From contig CAJYSA010000039.1 in NCBI GenBank assembly GCA_913777325.1, positions 1-63,434 of the forward strand: 63,434 nucleotides of DNA, written 5' to 3'. The translations under genes were made by a program, and so were the position numbers. The DNA is from an uncultured Sphingomonas sp. (GTDB lineage: Bacteria; Pseudomonadota; Alphaproteobacteria; Sphingomonadales; Sphingomonadaceae). Positions 55,772-63,434 of this stretch are shown here, one piece after another (position 1 is the stretch's first letter; each line of letters opens with the position of its first letter). The notes under the pieces are model-generated. The model saw only the letters and a list, made by a program, of their open reading frames with translations, ran no database searches and was not told the DNA's origin.

Positions 55772-55800
55772 TTGACTAACCGGGGCGCGACTCATACCTC
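55772..55800 (+). promoter_or_regulatory. Probable rho promoter
   Basis: TTGACT and TACCTC stand 17 bases apart, 14 bases after the hemJ stop. The transcript would have a leader of about 110 bases, long enough for the autoregulation known for rho in other bacteria, though no attenuator is seen. Confidence 0.4.
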
Positions 55801-55916
55801 GCGCCCGTGACGTCGCCGGTCCTCGGTGCGCGCCGCATCCTCTACAGCCTCGTTTCTCGTGCGTTCTCCATCGCCGGCCGAGCGTTCCCCGACACCCGAT
55901 CACATCGGACAGGTAC

Positions 55917-57173
55917 ATGCATCTCAAGGATTTGAAGAAGAAGGCCCCCGCCGAGCTGGTGCAGCTGGCCGAGGAGTTGGGCGTCGAGGGTGCCTCGACG
56001 CTCCGCAAGCAGGACCTGATGTTCGCGATCCTGAAGGTGCAGGCCGAGAACGGCGAGCAGATCATGGGCGAGGGCACGATCGAGGTGCTGCCCGACGGCT
56101 TCGGCTTCCTGCGTTCGGCACAGGCGAATTATCTCGCCGGCCCGGACGACATCTATGTCAGCCCGAATCAGGTCCGCAAGCACGGCCTGCGCACCGGTGA
56201 CACGGTCGAGGGCGAGATCCGCGGCCCGAAGGACGGCGAGCGTTACTTCGCGCTGGTGAAGATCACGCAGGTCAATTTCGAGGAGCCGGAGCGCGTCCGC
56301 CAGCGGGTGAACTTCGACAACCTCACGCCGCTGTATCCGGACGAGCGGCTGAAGATGGAAATCGAGGATCCGACGATCAAGGACAAGTCGGGCCGGGTGC
56401 TCGACGTCGTCGCGCCGATCGGCAAGGGTCAGCGCTGCCTGATCGTCGCGCCGCCGCGCGTCGGCAAGACGATCATGATGCAGAACATCGCGCGCGCGAT
56501 TTCGCACAATCACCCGGAGGTGTTCCTGCTGGTGCTGCTGATCGACGAGCGGCCCGAGGAAGTCACCGACATGCAGCGCACGGTGAACGGCGAGGTGGTC
56601 AGCTCCACTTTCGACGAACCCGCGACACGCCACGTCCAGGTCGCCGAAATGGTGATCGAAAAGGCCAAGCGGCTGGTCGAGCACAAGAAGGACGTGGTGA
56701 TCCTGCTCGACAACATCACGCGTCTGGGCCGCGCCTACAACACGGTCGTGCCGTCGTCGGGCAAGGTGCTGACCGGCGGTGTCGACGCCAATGCGCTCCA
56801 GCGGCCGAAGCGCTTCTTCGGCGCGGCGCGTAACATCGAGGAGGGCGGGTCGCTGACCATCATCTCGACCTCGCTGATCGACACCGGCAGCCGCATGGAC
56901 GAGGTGATCTTCGAGGAGTTCAAGGGCACCGGCAACGCCGAGATCGTGCTGGACCGCAAGGTGGCGGACAAGCGCATCTTCCCGGCGATCGACGTCGGCA
57001 AGAGCGGCACGCGTAAGGAGGAGCTGCTGGTCGAGAAGGGCCAGCTGTCGAAGATGTGGGTGCTGCGCCGAATCCTGATGCAGATGGGCACCGTCGATGC
57101 GATGGAATTCCTGTTGGGCAAGATGAAGGATTCGAAGACCAACGACGATTTCTTCGACTCGATGAACCAGTAA
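55917..57173 (+). CDS. rho: Transcription termination factor Rho
   Basis: A hexameric RNA helicase that ends transcription. The 418-residue protein matches E. coli length. It has an N-terminal helical cap and the cold-shock-like RNA domain ([27 protein letters not shown]), the P-loop [32 protein letters not shown] (Walker B and Q-loop), and the C-terminal ring part with [11 protein letters not shown]. It follows hemE-hemJ as in related genomes and faces away from the origin. Confidence 0.97.
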   Translation: MHLKDLKKKAPAELVQLAEELGVEGASTLRKQDLMFAILKVQAENGEQIMGEGTIEVLPDGFGFLRSAQANYLAGPDDIYVSPNQVRKHGLRTGDTVEGEIRGPKDGERYFALVKITQVNFEEPERVRQRVNFDNLTPLYPDERLKMEIEDPTIKDKSGRVLDVVAPIGKGQRCLIVAPPRVGKTIMMQNIARAISHNHPEVFLLVLLIDERPEEVTDMQRTVNGEVVSSTFDEPATRHVQVAEMVIEKAKRLVEHKKDVVILLDNITRLGRAYNTVVPSSGKVLTGGVDANALQRPKRFFGAARNIEEGGSLTIISTSLIDTGSRMDEVIFEEFKGTGNAEIVLDRKVADKRIFPAIDVGKSGTRKEELLVEKGQLSKMWVLRRILMQMGTVDAMEFLLGKMKDSKTNDDFFDSMNQ

Positions 57174-57301
57174 GCCGTGACGAGTCCTGTGCCGCCGGCG
57201 CAGAACTCGCGCCGCTGCGGCGCGCTGGCCATGGTCCTATCCTGGAGGAACGTTATGGCCAGCCACATCATTGATGCTGGTCGAACACGGGGAGTGACCA
57301 T

Positions 57302-58033
57302 TTGAGCCTGATCGCCACGCTTGCCGCGGCAGCCGCCGCAGCGCCCGTTCAGGGACCCGGGTCGCTCGGCGACATCTGGGCGCACATCGTCGCCGATTTC
57401 TCGAACCTCACCGATCCTGCGGCGCTTGCGGCGTTCGGATCGGTGCTGATGATCGACTTGGTGCTGGCGGGCGACAATGCGATCGTGGTCGGCGCGCTGG
57501 CGGCGGGGTTGCCCGCCGAGCAGCGCAAGAAGGTGATCCTGATCGGGATCGGCGCGGCACTGGTGCTGCGCATCCTCTTCGCGTTGATCGTGACATGGCT
57601 GATGGGGATCGTCGGGCTGATCTTCGCGGGTGGGCTGCTGCTGCTCTGGGTCAGTTGGAAGTTCTGGCGCGAGATTCGTAGTGGCGGTCAGTCGGAGCTC
57701 GACGCGCACGAACAGGAAGGCGCGACGCGCCCGGTGAAGAGCTTCGCGGCCGCAGCCTGGGCGGTCGCGGTCGCCGACGTGTCGATGAGCCTCGACAACG
57801 TGCTCGCGGTAGCCGGCGCCGCGCGCGAGCATCCCGGTATCCTGGTGATCGGCCTGCTGCTGTCGGTCGCGTTGATGGGGTTGGCCGCGAACCTTATCGC
57901 CCGGATCATCGATCGGTATCGCTGGATCGCCTATGTCGGACTGGCAGTGATCCTCATCGTGGCGATCCGGATGATTTACGAAGGATGGGTCGGGGCCGAG
58001 AACACGCCGGGGCTGGTCACGCTGTTCACCTGA
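57302..58033 (+). CDS. TerC family integral membrane protein (YjbE-like)
   Basis: The 243-residue protein has about seven helices and the TerC signature MIDLVLAGDNAIVVGALAAGL with the two acidic residues, and a second related motif WAVAVADVSMSLDNVLAVAG. Members export or exchange manganese or other metals, or protect against tellurite. Upstream in-frame codons reach a stop without an ATG, so TTG at 57302 after GGGGAG is the only sensible start. It may follow rho in the same transcript across a 128-base gap. Confidence 0.88.
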   Translation: MSLIATLAAAAAAAPVQGPGSLGDIWAHIVADFSNLTDPAALAAFGSVLMIDLVLAGDNAIVVGALAAGLPAEQRKKVILIGIGAALVLRILFALIVTWLMGIVGLIFAGGLLLLWVSWKFWREIRSGGQSELDAHEQEGATRPVKSFAAAAWAVAVADVSMSLDNVLAVAGAAREHPGILVIGLLLSVALMGLAANLIARIIDRYRWIAYVGLAVILIVAIRMIYEGWVGAENTPGLVTLFT

Positions 58034-58098
58034 GGGTTCACGGCGGGTTCAATGCCGCCGACGCATCATGCGGGCGATCGTATCTGTCAGGAGACATC

Positions 58099-58707
58099 AT
58101 GTCGAAATACCTCCTGCCGCTGGCCGCGCTGGTCGCGGCGGCCCCCGTGGCGGCGCAAGGCAACGCCGATCTCGCCGCCGTTCAGAAGTCGATCGCCGGC
58201 CTCGGCTCGATGACGGCGGCGTTCAGCCAGACCGATCGCAACGGGCAGGTGCTGACCGGGACGCTGACGTTGAAGAAGCCCGGCAAGATTCGCTTCCAAT
58301 ATCAAAAAGGCGTGCCGTTGCTGATCGTCGGTGATGGCAAGGCGCTGACCTTCATCGATTATTCCGTGCGGCAGGTGCAGCGTTGGCCGATCGGCAATTC
58401 GCCGCTTGGCGTGCTGCTTGATCCGACGCGCGATATCTCGCGCTACGCGACGGTCGTGCCCTCGTCCAACCCCGGCGTGCTCTCGGTCGAGGCGTATGAT
58501 CCGCGGCATCCGGAGTACGGGCGGATCACGCTCGTCTTCGCCCGCCGTGCCGACGCGCCGGGCGGGCTGATGCTGCAGGGATGGGCGGCGTTGGACAGCC
58601 AGGGCAATCGCACGACGATCCGGCTGACCGACCAGCGCTTCAACGTGCCGGTGGCGGACTCCACCTTCCGCTGGACCGATCCGCGTCGACAGGGTCGCGC
58701 GAGCTGA
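58099..58707 (+). CDS. lolA: LolA-like outer membrane lipoprotein carrier protein
   Basis: The 202-residue protein has a signal peptide (KYLLPLAALVAAAPVAAQ) and the LolA fold: VQKSIAGLGSMTAAFSQTDRNGQVLTGTLTLKKPGKIRFQYQK, VGDGKALTFIDYSVRQVQRWPIG and the C-terminal TIRLTDQRFNVPVADSTFRW. LolA ferries lipoproteins across the periplasm from LolCDE to the outer membrane. CAGGAG stands six bases before the ATG. It stands alone and the next 249 bases are non-coding. Confidence 0.9.
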   Translation: MSKYLLPLAALVAAAPVAAQGNADLAAVQKSIAGLGSMTAAFSQTDRNGQVLTGTLTLKKPGKIRFQYQKGVPLLIVGDGKALTFIDYSVRQVQRWPIGNSPLGVLLDPTRDISRYATVVPSSNPGVLSVEAYDPRHPEYGRITLVFARRADAPGGLMLQGWAALDSQGNRTTIRLTDQRFNVPVADSTFRWTDPRRQGRAS

Positions 58708-58751
58708 ATTCGGCTTTTTTGTCCAATTCGTTCATCTTCGCGAAAGGCTTG

Positions 58752-58877
58752 GCTTAGTAAATACCTAAGCACGGTCGGTGGGCCACCGGGATTTTCCCCC
58801 TGTTGCTCGGTCTCCTGCCTACCGCTTGCGTGACGAACGCTGAGTCGGCCCTCGCTCCATGCCCCCGGAGCGGGGGC
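58752..58877 (+). other. Structured non-coding region between lolA and xth
   Basis: Within the 249-base gap I see the inverted repeat GCTTAG-taaatac-CTAAGC (58752-58770), the stem CGGTGG/CCACCG followed by GGATTTT (58776-58795) and the stem GCCCCCG-GAG-CGGGGGC followed by CTTTC (58861-58882). The first may be a protein site, the second could end lolA and the third could end a short RNA. I recognise no named RNA family here. Confidence 0.35.
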
Positions 58878-58956
58878 CTTTCAGCATCTGGTGCGCACCC
58901 GTTACCCAAGCGGTCGATGCTTGTCCCGGGAACGAGCGATGGCTACCTAGCCGCCG

Positions 58957-59739
58957 GTGAAGATCGTCTCCTGGAACATCAACTCGGTCCGCTTCCGGAT
59001 CGACATCGTCGAGCAGTTTCTTCGGGAGGTGCAGCCGGACGTGCTGTGTCTTCAGGAGACCAAGGTCGTCGATGCCGATTTCCCCGCCGAGATGTTCCGC
59101 TCGCTGGGCTACGACCACATTCTGCTCCACGGCCAGCGGATGCATCACGGGGTCGCGATCGTTTCCCGCGTGCCGATCGTGGAGGACGACCGGCTCGACT
59201 GGCAGGCCAATCGCGAAGCGCGGCATCTCGGCGCGCGCTTGCCGAACGGCGTCCGGATCGAGAACGTCTATGTTCCTGCCGGCGGTGACATCCCCGATCG
59301 CGAGCTGAACCCGAAGTTCGGGCAAAAGCTCGATTTCGTCGAGCGCATGACGCAATGGTCGTCGGCGCTGACCGTCCCGACGATCCTGACCGGCGACTTC
59401 AATATCGCGCCGCTGCCCAGCGACGTGTGGAGCCACAAGGCGCTGTTGAAAGTGGTCAGCCACACCCCGATCGAGGTGGAGGCGCTCGACCGCCTGAAGA
59501 ACTCGAACGATTGGGTGGATCTGGGCCGGCAATTTCACCCGGCGCCGGCGCGGCTGCATACCTGGTGGAGCTATCGCTCGCCGGACTGGACGAAGAACGA
59601 TCGCGGACGGCGGCTGGATCACATGTGGGCGACGGGCGATGTGGCGGCGGCTGCGACGTCGCACATCGTCCACGAACCATGCCGTAGCTGGTTGAAGCCG
59701 TCCGACCACGTGCCGATCATGACCGAGTTCGCCTGGTGA
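58957..59739 (+). CDS. xth: Exodeoxyribonuclease III
   Basis: Cuts DNA at abasic sites and trims 3' ends in base excision repair. The 260-residue protein starts at GTG with KIVSWNINSVRFRIDIV, then CLQETKVVDADFP (metal-binding Glu), NVYVPAGGDIPDRELN, ILTGDFNIAPLPSDVW (catalytic Asp, Asn) and the C-terminal PSDHVPIMTEF with the catalytic His. It overlaps ribA by four bases (GTGA), an odd pairing that suggests simple co-transcription. Confidence 0.95.
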   Translation: MKIVSWNINSVRFRIDIVEQFLREVQPDVLCLQETKVVDADFPAEMFRSLGYDHILLHGQRMHHGVAIVSRVPIVEDDRLDWQANREARHLGARLPNGVRIENVYVPAGGDIPDRELNPKFGQKLDFVERMTQWSSALTVPTILTGDFNIAPLPSDVWSHKALLKVVSHTPIEVEALDRLKNSNDWVDLGRQFHPAPARLHTWWSYRSPDWTKNDRGRRLDHMWATGDVAAAATSHIVHEPCRSWLKPSDHVPIMTEFAW

Positions 59740-60806
59740 CAGCGATCCCCTCGCCGCGTGCGGCGGCGCGCGCGATCGATGCGATGCGGCGCGGGTGGCC
59801 GATCACCGTGGTCGCTACCGGAGAGCCGCCGCTGACGCTGCTGGCGATCGAGACCGCTGATGCCGAGCGACTGGCCCGGTTTTCCGGCGATCGCGGGTAT
59901 GACATTCTGCTGTCGAGCGGGCGCGCCGAGACGTTGAAGCTGACGAATCAGCGCGATGCGGCCATGCCCGATCAGCCGGTGATGATCGAGCACGCGCCGT
60001 GGTTCGACATGGCGCTGGCGACGGCATTGTCCGACCCGCAACTGGATCTCGCCACGCCGTTGAAGGGCCCGTTCCGCACCATCCCCGTGAGCGCCGTCAC
60101 GGCATCCGCGGCGGCGTTGCGGCTGGCGCGAATTGCGGGGCTGTTGCCGGCGTTCATCGTCGCGGGCGATGTGGCCGAGGAACGGGTGACGGTCGACGAT
60201 ATCGATGCGTACGAGGAAGCACAGCGGCTGCGCGTCGCGGTGCGGGCGCGATTGCCGGTCGCCGGGGCCGAAGATGCCGAGATCGTCGCCTTCCGTACGC
60301 CGGAAAGTGCCGACGAGCATATCGCACTGGTGATCGGACAGAGCCACGGCGGGCCGCCGCTGGTGCGCCTGCATAGCGAGTGTCTGACCGGGGACATGCT
60401 CGGCAGTTTGAAGTGCGACTGCGGGCCGCAGCTTCATGCTGCGATCGACGCGATCGCCGCGGCGGGTTGGGGCGTGCTGCTCTACCTTCGGCAGGAAGGG
60501 CGCGGGATCGGGCTGGTCAACAAATTACGCGCTTACGCGCTGCAGGACCAGGGTTTCGACACCGTCGACGCCAATGTGCGGCTCGGCTTCGCGATCGATG
60601 CGCGCGATTTCGGGGTGGCGGCGCAGATGCTTCGTTTGCTGGGGCAGGATCGGGTGCGGTTGCTGACCAACAATCCGGCGAAGGTCGCGGGACTGGAGGC
60701 GGCCGGGGTCGAGGTGATCGAGCGGGTGGCGCATGCCGTGCCGCCGAATCCGCACAACGAACGCTATCTCGCGACCAAGCGCGATCGCACCGGACACCAG
60801 CTATAA
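59736..60806 (+). CDS. ribA: GTP cyclohydrolase II with N-terminal RibB-like remnant
   Basis: Opens GTP in riboflavin synthesis. The C-terminal half of the 356-residue protein is a full RibA: RLHSECLTGDMLGSLKCDCG (zinc Cys), YLRQEGRGIGLVNKLRAY and RLLTNNPAKVAGLEAAGVEV. The first 160 residues are like the alphaproteobacterial N-terminal extension, related to RibB but without its acidic catalytic cluster. A GTG start overlaps the xth stop. Family length agrees. Confidence 0.92.
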   Translation: MTAIPSPRAAARAIDAMRRGWPITVVATGEPPLTLLAIETADAERLARFSGDRGYDILLSSGRAETLKLTNQRDAAMPDQPVMIEHAPWFDMALATALSDPQLDLATPLKGPFRTIPVSAVTASAAALRLARIAGLLPAFIVAGDVAEERVTVDDIDAYEEAQRLRVAVRARLPVAGAEDAEIVAFRTPESADEHIALVIGQSHGGPPLVRLHSECLTGDMLGSLKCDCGPQLHAAIDAIAAAGWGVLLYLRQEGRGIGLVNKLRAYALQDQGFDTVDANVRLGFAIDARDFGVAAQMLRLLGQDRVRLLTNNPAKVAGLEAAGVEVIERVAHAVPPNPHNERYLATKRDRTGHQL

Positions 60807-60810
60807 GGCG

Positions 60811-61479
60811 TTAACCGAGCAGCGCTTTCACCTCCATGAAGTCACGTGCGACCGCGTTCACGCCGATCGCGCGAAGCCGGTCGCCATGGTCCGGCGCGCA
60901 ATGGCCGCCGGCGGTCAGCCCGATGACGAACGCGCCGCTGGCGACCGCGCCCGTCGCGCCGACCGGCGAATCCTCGATGATCGCGCACCGTTCGATCGCC
61001 ACGCCCAGGCGCTCAGCCGCGTAGAGGTAGAGATCGGGTGCGGGTTTGCCGTTCGCGACATGCTCGGCACCGGAATAAAGGTGTTCGCCGAAGGCGGTGC
61101 GCAGGTCGAGGTGGTCGAGGTGGGTGGCGATCCACCGTACGCGGCTGGACGAGACGACCGCGCGAGGCAGGCTGGCCGGGAGTGCGCGGACGAAGGCGCG
61201 CGCGCCCGCGACCTCCTCGATCCCCTCACGCAGGCAGCGTTCGTCCTCGGCGCGGCGGGCGGATTGGAAGTCCGGTGGGATCGGCGCACCGATATGATCC
61301 TCGATCGCGGCGAGAAAATCCTTGCCCGACAGACCCATGAAGCGGGCCATCGATTCCGCGGGGGTGGTGGGATGGCCGGCGGCGGTCAGATATTCGGCGA
61401 TATGGCGATTGCCCAGCGCCTCGCTCTCGATCAGCACGCCGTCGAAATCGAACAGCAGGGCGTCGAACCGGTGGGTCAT
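60811..61479 (-). CDS. HAD superfamily phosphatase
   Basis: The 222-residue protein is a HAD hydrolase of the subfamily IA: the nucleophile motif LLFDFDGVLIESE, motif II AVVSSSR, the Lys in GKPAPDLYLYAA and motif IV IIEDSPVGATGAVASG. Probable substrates are sugar phosphates; the exact one is unknown. It starts at 61479 by ATGA overlap with yggS, and its stop is four bases from the convergent ribA end. Confidence 0.87.
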   Translation of the reverse strand: MTHRFDALLFDFDGVLIESEALGNRHIAEYLTAAGHPTTPAESMARFMGLSGKDFLAAIEDHIGAPIPPDFQSARRAEDERCLREGIEEVAGARAFVRALPASLPRAVVSSSRVRWIATHLDHLDLRTAFGEHLYSGAEHVANGKPAPDLYLYAAERLGVAIERCAIIEDSPVGATGAVASGAFVIGLTAGGHCAPDHGDRLRAIGVNAVARDFMEVKALLG

Positions 61480-62135
61480 GCGCGCGCTCCGAACAAGGCG
61501 GAACCGACGCGGACGTGCGTGGCCCCGAGGGTGACGGCCTGCTCGACGTCGTCGGACATGCCCATGCTGAGCGCGGGCAGGCCGGCGTCGCGGGCGATGC
61601 GGGCGAGGAGCGCGAAATATGGGGCGGGCTCGACGGCGGCGGGGGGCACGCACATCAATCCGCCCACGGGGAGATCAGCGGCGCGAGCCTCGGCGAGCAA
61701 CGCGGGCAGATCGGCGATCGCGCAGCCGCCCTTCTGCGGCTCCTCGCCGATGTTGACCTGCACGAACAGCGCGGGCCGGCGATCGGCGGCGTCCATCGCG
61801 CGGGCCAGCGCGGTGACCAACGACGAGCGATCAACGCTGTGAATCGCATCGGCGATCGCCACCGCGTCGGCGGCCTTGTTCGATTGGAGCTGACCGACGA
61901 GATGGAGCCGGGCGTCGGGAAATTTTTCCCGCAAGACCGGCCACTTGTCCTGCGCTTCCTGCACGCGGTTCTCACCGAAGTCGCGGTGGCCGAGCGCCAG
62001 CAACGGGCGGATCGCCTCTACCGGTTGCGTCTTGGACACCGCGATCAACGTGACGTCGGCGGGGTCGCGGCGCGCGGTGCGGGCGGCGGACGCGATGCGG
62101 GCGTGGATCGCGGCGAGACGGTCGTCGGGGGTCAT
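61476..62135 (-). CDS. yggS: YggS family pyridoxal phosphate homeostasis protein
   Basis: A PLP-binding protein of 219 residues that keeps cellular B6 and amino acid levels balanced. It has VTLIAVSKTQPVEAI (PLP-binding Lys), FGENRVQEAQDKW, HLVGQLQSNK, VQVNIGEEPQKGG and LSMGMSDDVEQAVTLGATHVRVGSALFG. The ATG at 62135 gives the usual length. It is divergent from the ThiE-like gene, with only 22 bases between starts. Confidence 0.95.
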   Translation of the reverse strand: MTPDDRLAAIHARIASAARTARRDPADVTLIAVSKTQPVEAIRPLLALGHRDFGENRVQEAQDKWPVLREKFPDARLHLVGQLQSNKAADAVAIADAIHSVDRSSLVTALARAMDAADRRPALFVQVNIGEEPQKGGCAIADLPALLAEARAADLPVGGLMCVPPAAVEPAPYFALLARIARDAGLPALSMGMSDDVEQAVTLGATHVRVGSALFGARA

Positions 62136-62157
62136 CGAGCGCGCTATAGGCAGCGCC

Positions 62158-62679
62158 ATGCCCCGCCGCCACCCCATCCGCTGGCTGATGACCGACGAGC
62201 GGCAGGGCGACGACCTGTGGCGTGCGCTGGAGCGGCTGCCGCGTGGGGGCGGGGTGATCTTTCGGCATTACCGCACACCCGCCGCCGAGCGGAAGGCGCT
62301 GTTCGCGCGGGTGCGTCGGGTGACACGACGGCGCGGACTGGTGCTCGTCCGGGCCGGAATATACCCGCTTCGGGGCGCAGATGGCGTGCACGGGTGCCGC
62401 GATTCGCGGATTATAACGTGGCCGGCGCACGATCGACGCGAGGCGATCGCCGGCATCCGCGCGGGCGCCCAAATCCTGCTGGTGTCGCCGGTGTTCGCGA
62501 CGCGGTCGCATCCCGGCGCGCGCGCGCTCGGCCCGGGTCGCGCGGCAGCGATCGCGCGCGGGTTGCCGGCGACGGTAATTGCGCTGGGCGGGATGGATGC
62601 GAGACGCTGGCGCCGGATCGCGCGTCACGGGTTCGACGGCTATGCGGCGATCGACGGCTGGAGCGACGGGCGGGGTTAG
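62158..62679 (+). CDS. ThiE/TenI-like protein
   Basis: This 173-residue protein resembles thiamine phosphate synthase: WLMTDERQGDDLWRAL (as in the TDR opening of ThiE), GVIFRHY, the middle ILLVSPVFATRSHPGARALG and the C-terminal VIALGGMDARRWRRIARHGFDGYAAI. It is shorter than ThiE (around 210) and very rich in Arg. It may be a TenI-like aromatase rather than the synthase itself. ATG at 62158 was taken as it lies just outside the divergent yggS. Confidence 0.8.
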   Translation: MPRRHPIRWLMTDERQGDDLWRALERLPRGGGVIFRHYRTPAAERKALFARVRRVTRRRGLVLVRAGIYPLRGADGVHGCRDSRIITWPAHDRREAIAGIRAGAQILLVSPVFATRSHPGARALGPGRAAAIARGLPATVIALGGMDARRWRRIARHGFDGYAAIDGWSDGRG

Positions 62680-62726
62680 GACGCTCGGCCCCGGAACGCT
62701 GGACAGCATGCGGCGCTACCAGTACC

Positions 62727-62745
62727 AATGATACAATGTATCATT
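62727..62745. promoter_or_regulatory. Perfect 19-bp palindrome upstream of the ZIP transporter gene
   Basis: AATGATACAATGTATCATT is symmetric about one central base, 52 bases before the start of the transporter gene. The AT-rich block stands out in its GC-rich surroundings. Zinc importers are usually repressed by Zur, a Fur-family protein whose sites are AT-rich palindromes of this size, so a Zur-type site is the best guess. Confidence 0.6.
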
Positions 62746-62797
62746 ATCAGCTTTCGCCGCCCCGGTCGATCACTCGCGCACGCACGGCGGGCATGGC

Positions 62798-63434
62798 ATG
62801 ACGGCGGCGTGGATCCCCTATGCGCTGGGCATCGCGGCGTCGCTGTCGACCTATATGGGCGGGTTGCTGGCGCTGCGCTTCGGGCGGCGGCGGGACATGC
62901 TGTTCGGGCTGACCGGCGGGATGGTGACCGGATTGGCGTTGCTCGACCTGTTGCCCGAAGCGCTCGACGGCGCGGGGCCGGGCGGGGTGGACCTGGTCCT
63001 CGGCATGGCCGCCGGAGGACTGGCGCTCTACATCCTGTTACACCGCTTGCCGGGCGGCGCCGCGATCGGGCGGCTGACGCTGATCGCGCACAGCCTGATG
63101 GACGGGCTGGGCATCGGCTTCGCATTCCAGGTGTCGGAGGCGACCGGGTGGCTGGTGGCGGCGGCGGTGCTGGCGCACGACATGGCCGATGGCGCGAACA
63201 TCATCGGCACCGCGCGCGCGGGCGAGGCGCGCGCGGCGACCCATCGCTGGCTGTCCGCGAACGCCATGGCGCCGTTCATCGGGGTGGCGATCGGGCAGGC
63301 GATCCCGATCGACGAAGCGTGGCTGTCGCTGCTGCTTGCGCTGTTCGCGGGCGGGTTCCTGTATATCGGCGCATCGGAACTGCTGCCGCGCGGGCGCGGT
63401 GGACATGGCTCCGCCATCGCGGGGGTGGCCGGCA
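62798..63434 (+). CDS. ZIP family metal transporter, 5' part
   Basis: Open to the right edge: 212 residues are present. It has at least six hydrophobic helices and ZIP metal-binding stretches: HSLMDGLGIGFAF in helix 4 and HDMADGANIIG in helix 5, with LLDLLPEAL and ELLPR acidic positions. ZIP proteins bring zinc or related divalent metals into the cytoplasm. The ATG at 62798 is preferred; another ATG stands at 62793 in a different frame. A Zur-like palindrome lies upstream. Confidence 0.85.
   Translation, partial: MTAAWIPYALGIAASLSTYMGGLLALRFGRRRDMLFGLTGGMVTGLALLDLLPEALDGAGPGGVDLVLGMAAGGLALYILLHRLPGGAAIGRLTLIAHSLMDGLGIGFAFQVSEATGWLVAAAVLAHDMADGANIIGTARAGEARAATHRWLSANAMAPFIGVAIGQAIPIDEAWLSLLLALFAGGFLYIGASELLPRGRGGHGSAIAGVAG

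Overview
This is a high-GC bacterial chromosome segment that looks like Sphingomonas or a close relative (Alphaproteobacteria, Sphingomonadales). The reasons are: a nostoxanthin-type carotenoid gene set (crtB, crtI, crtY); a long TonB-dependent receptor next to a SapC/cupin/tryptophan-halogenase-like operon; an MmcB-type nuclease; many GANTC sites in the key intergenic region; and two palindromic repeats of a kind scattered through sphingomonad genomes. The order dnaQ-coaE-aroE-maf-ppsR-[gap]-hemE-hemJ-rho matches the Caulobacter-type replication origin neighbourhood.

Layout. 0-6.4 kb: end of sucC, etfB-etfA, a PhyH-type dioxygenase, a secreted cyclophilin, ung, a LOG-type hydrolase and crtB. 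6.4-14.6 kb: a carbohydrate-uptake locus. It has a TonB-dependent receptor, SapC, a JmjC/cupin-like protein and a tryptophan-halogenase-like flavoprotein on the minus strand, with a divergent GH43 enzyme and a LacI-type operator between. 14.6-20.7 kb: hisN-like phosphatase, sterol-desaturase family protein overlapping a DUF2141 gene, MipA/OmpV porin, a decayed RTX gene, and two tandem Tat-exported ferritin-like proteins. 20.7-26.8 kb: TPP riboswitch plus thiC, an AT-rich SIR2-domain gene attached to the thiC stop codon, then crtY-crtI. 26.9-31.1 kb: peroxiredoxin, GGDEF protein, two tiny membrane peptides behind a sigma-54-like promoter, DUF1810, HerA-like ATPase. 31.1-40.8 kb: TSUP exporter and TIGR02186 partner, NfrB/NfrA-like pair, BamE, a ubiquinol-cytochrome c chaperone gene with DUF177, and the ftsE-ftsX-ydcF-plsC chain. 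40.9-42.4 kb: tRNA-Leu(GAG) followed by a toxin/immunity pair of lower GC. 42.5-50.4 kb: a class A PBP, metalloprotease-like protein, SCO, ankyrin protein, mmcB, SleB hydrolase, thioesterase, ptsN, hpf.

50.4-63.4 kb: origin region and beyond. The 310-base gap between ppsR and hemE (53971-54280) has a perfect DnaA box, several near-matches and six GANTC sites. Every minus-strand gene to its left back to about 47.2 kb, and every plus-strand gene to its right up to ribA, is transcribed away from it. I read it as the probable chromosomal oriC. The window closes with xth, ribA, a HAD phosphatase, yggS, a ThiE-like protein and the start of a ZIP transporter behind a perfect 19-bp palindrome.

Most promising for new biology: the SIR2-domain gene, the short toxin with its immunity gene and a hairpin over its ribosome binding site, the sigma-54-like promoter in front of two unlisted small membrane proteins, and the halogenase/SapC/cupin cassette of unknown chemistry. 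GC remarks are by eye or from counted 60-base lines. No database search was run.
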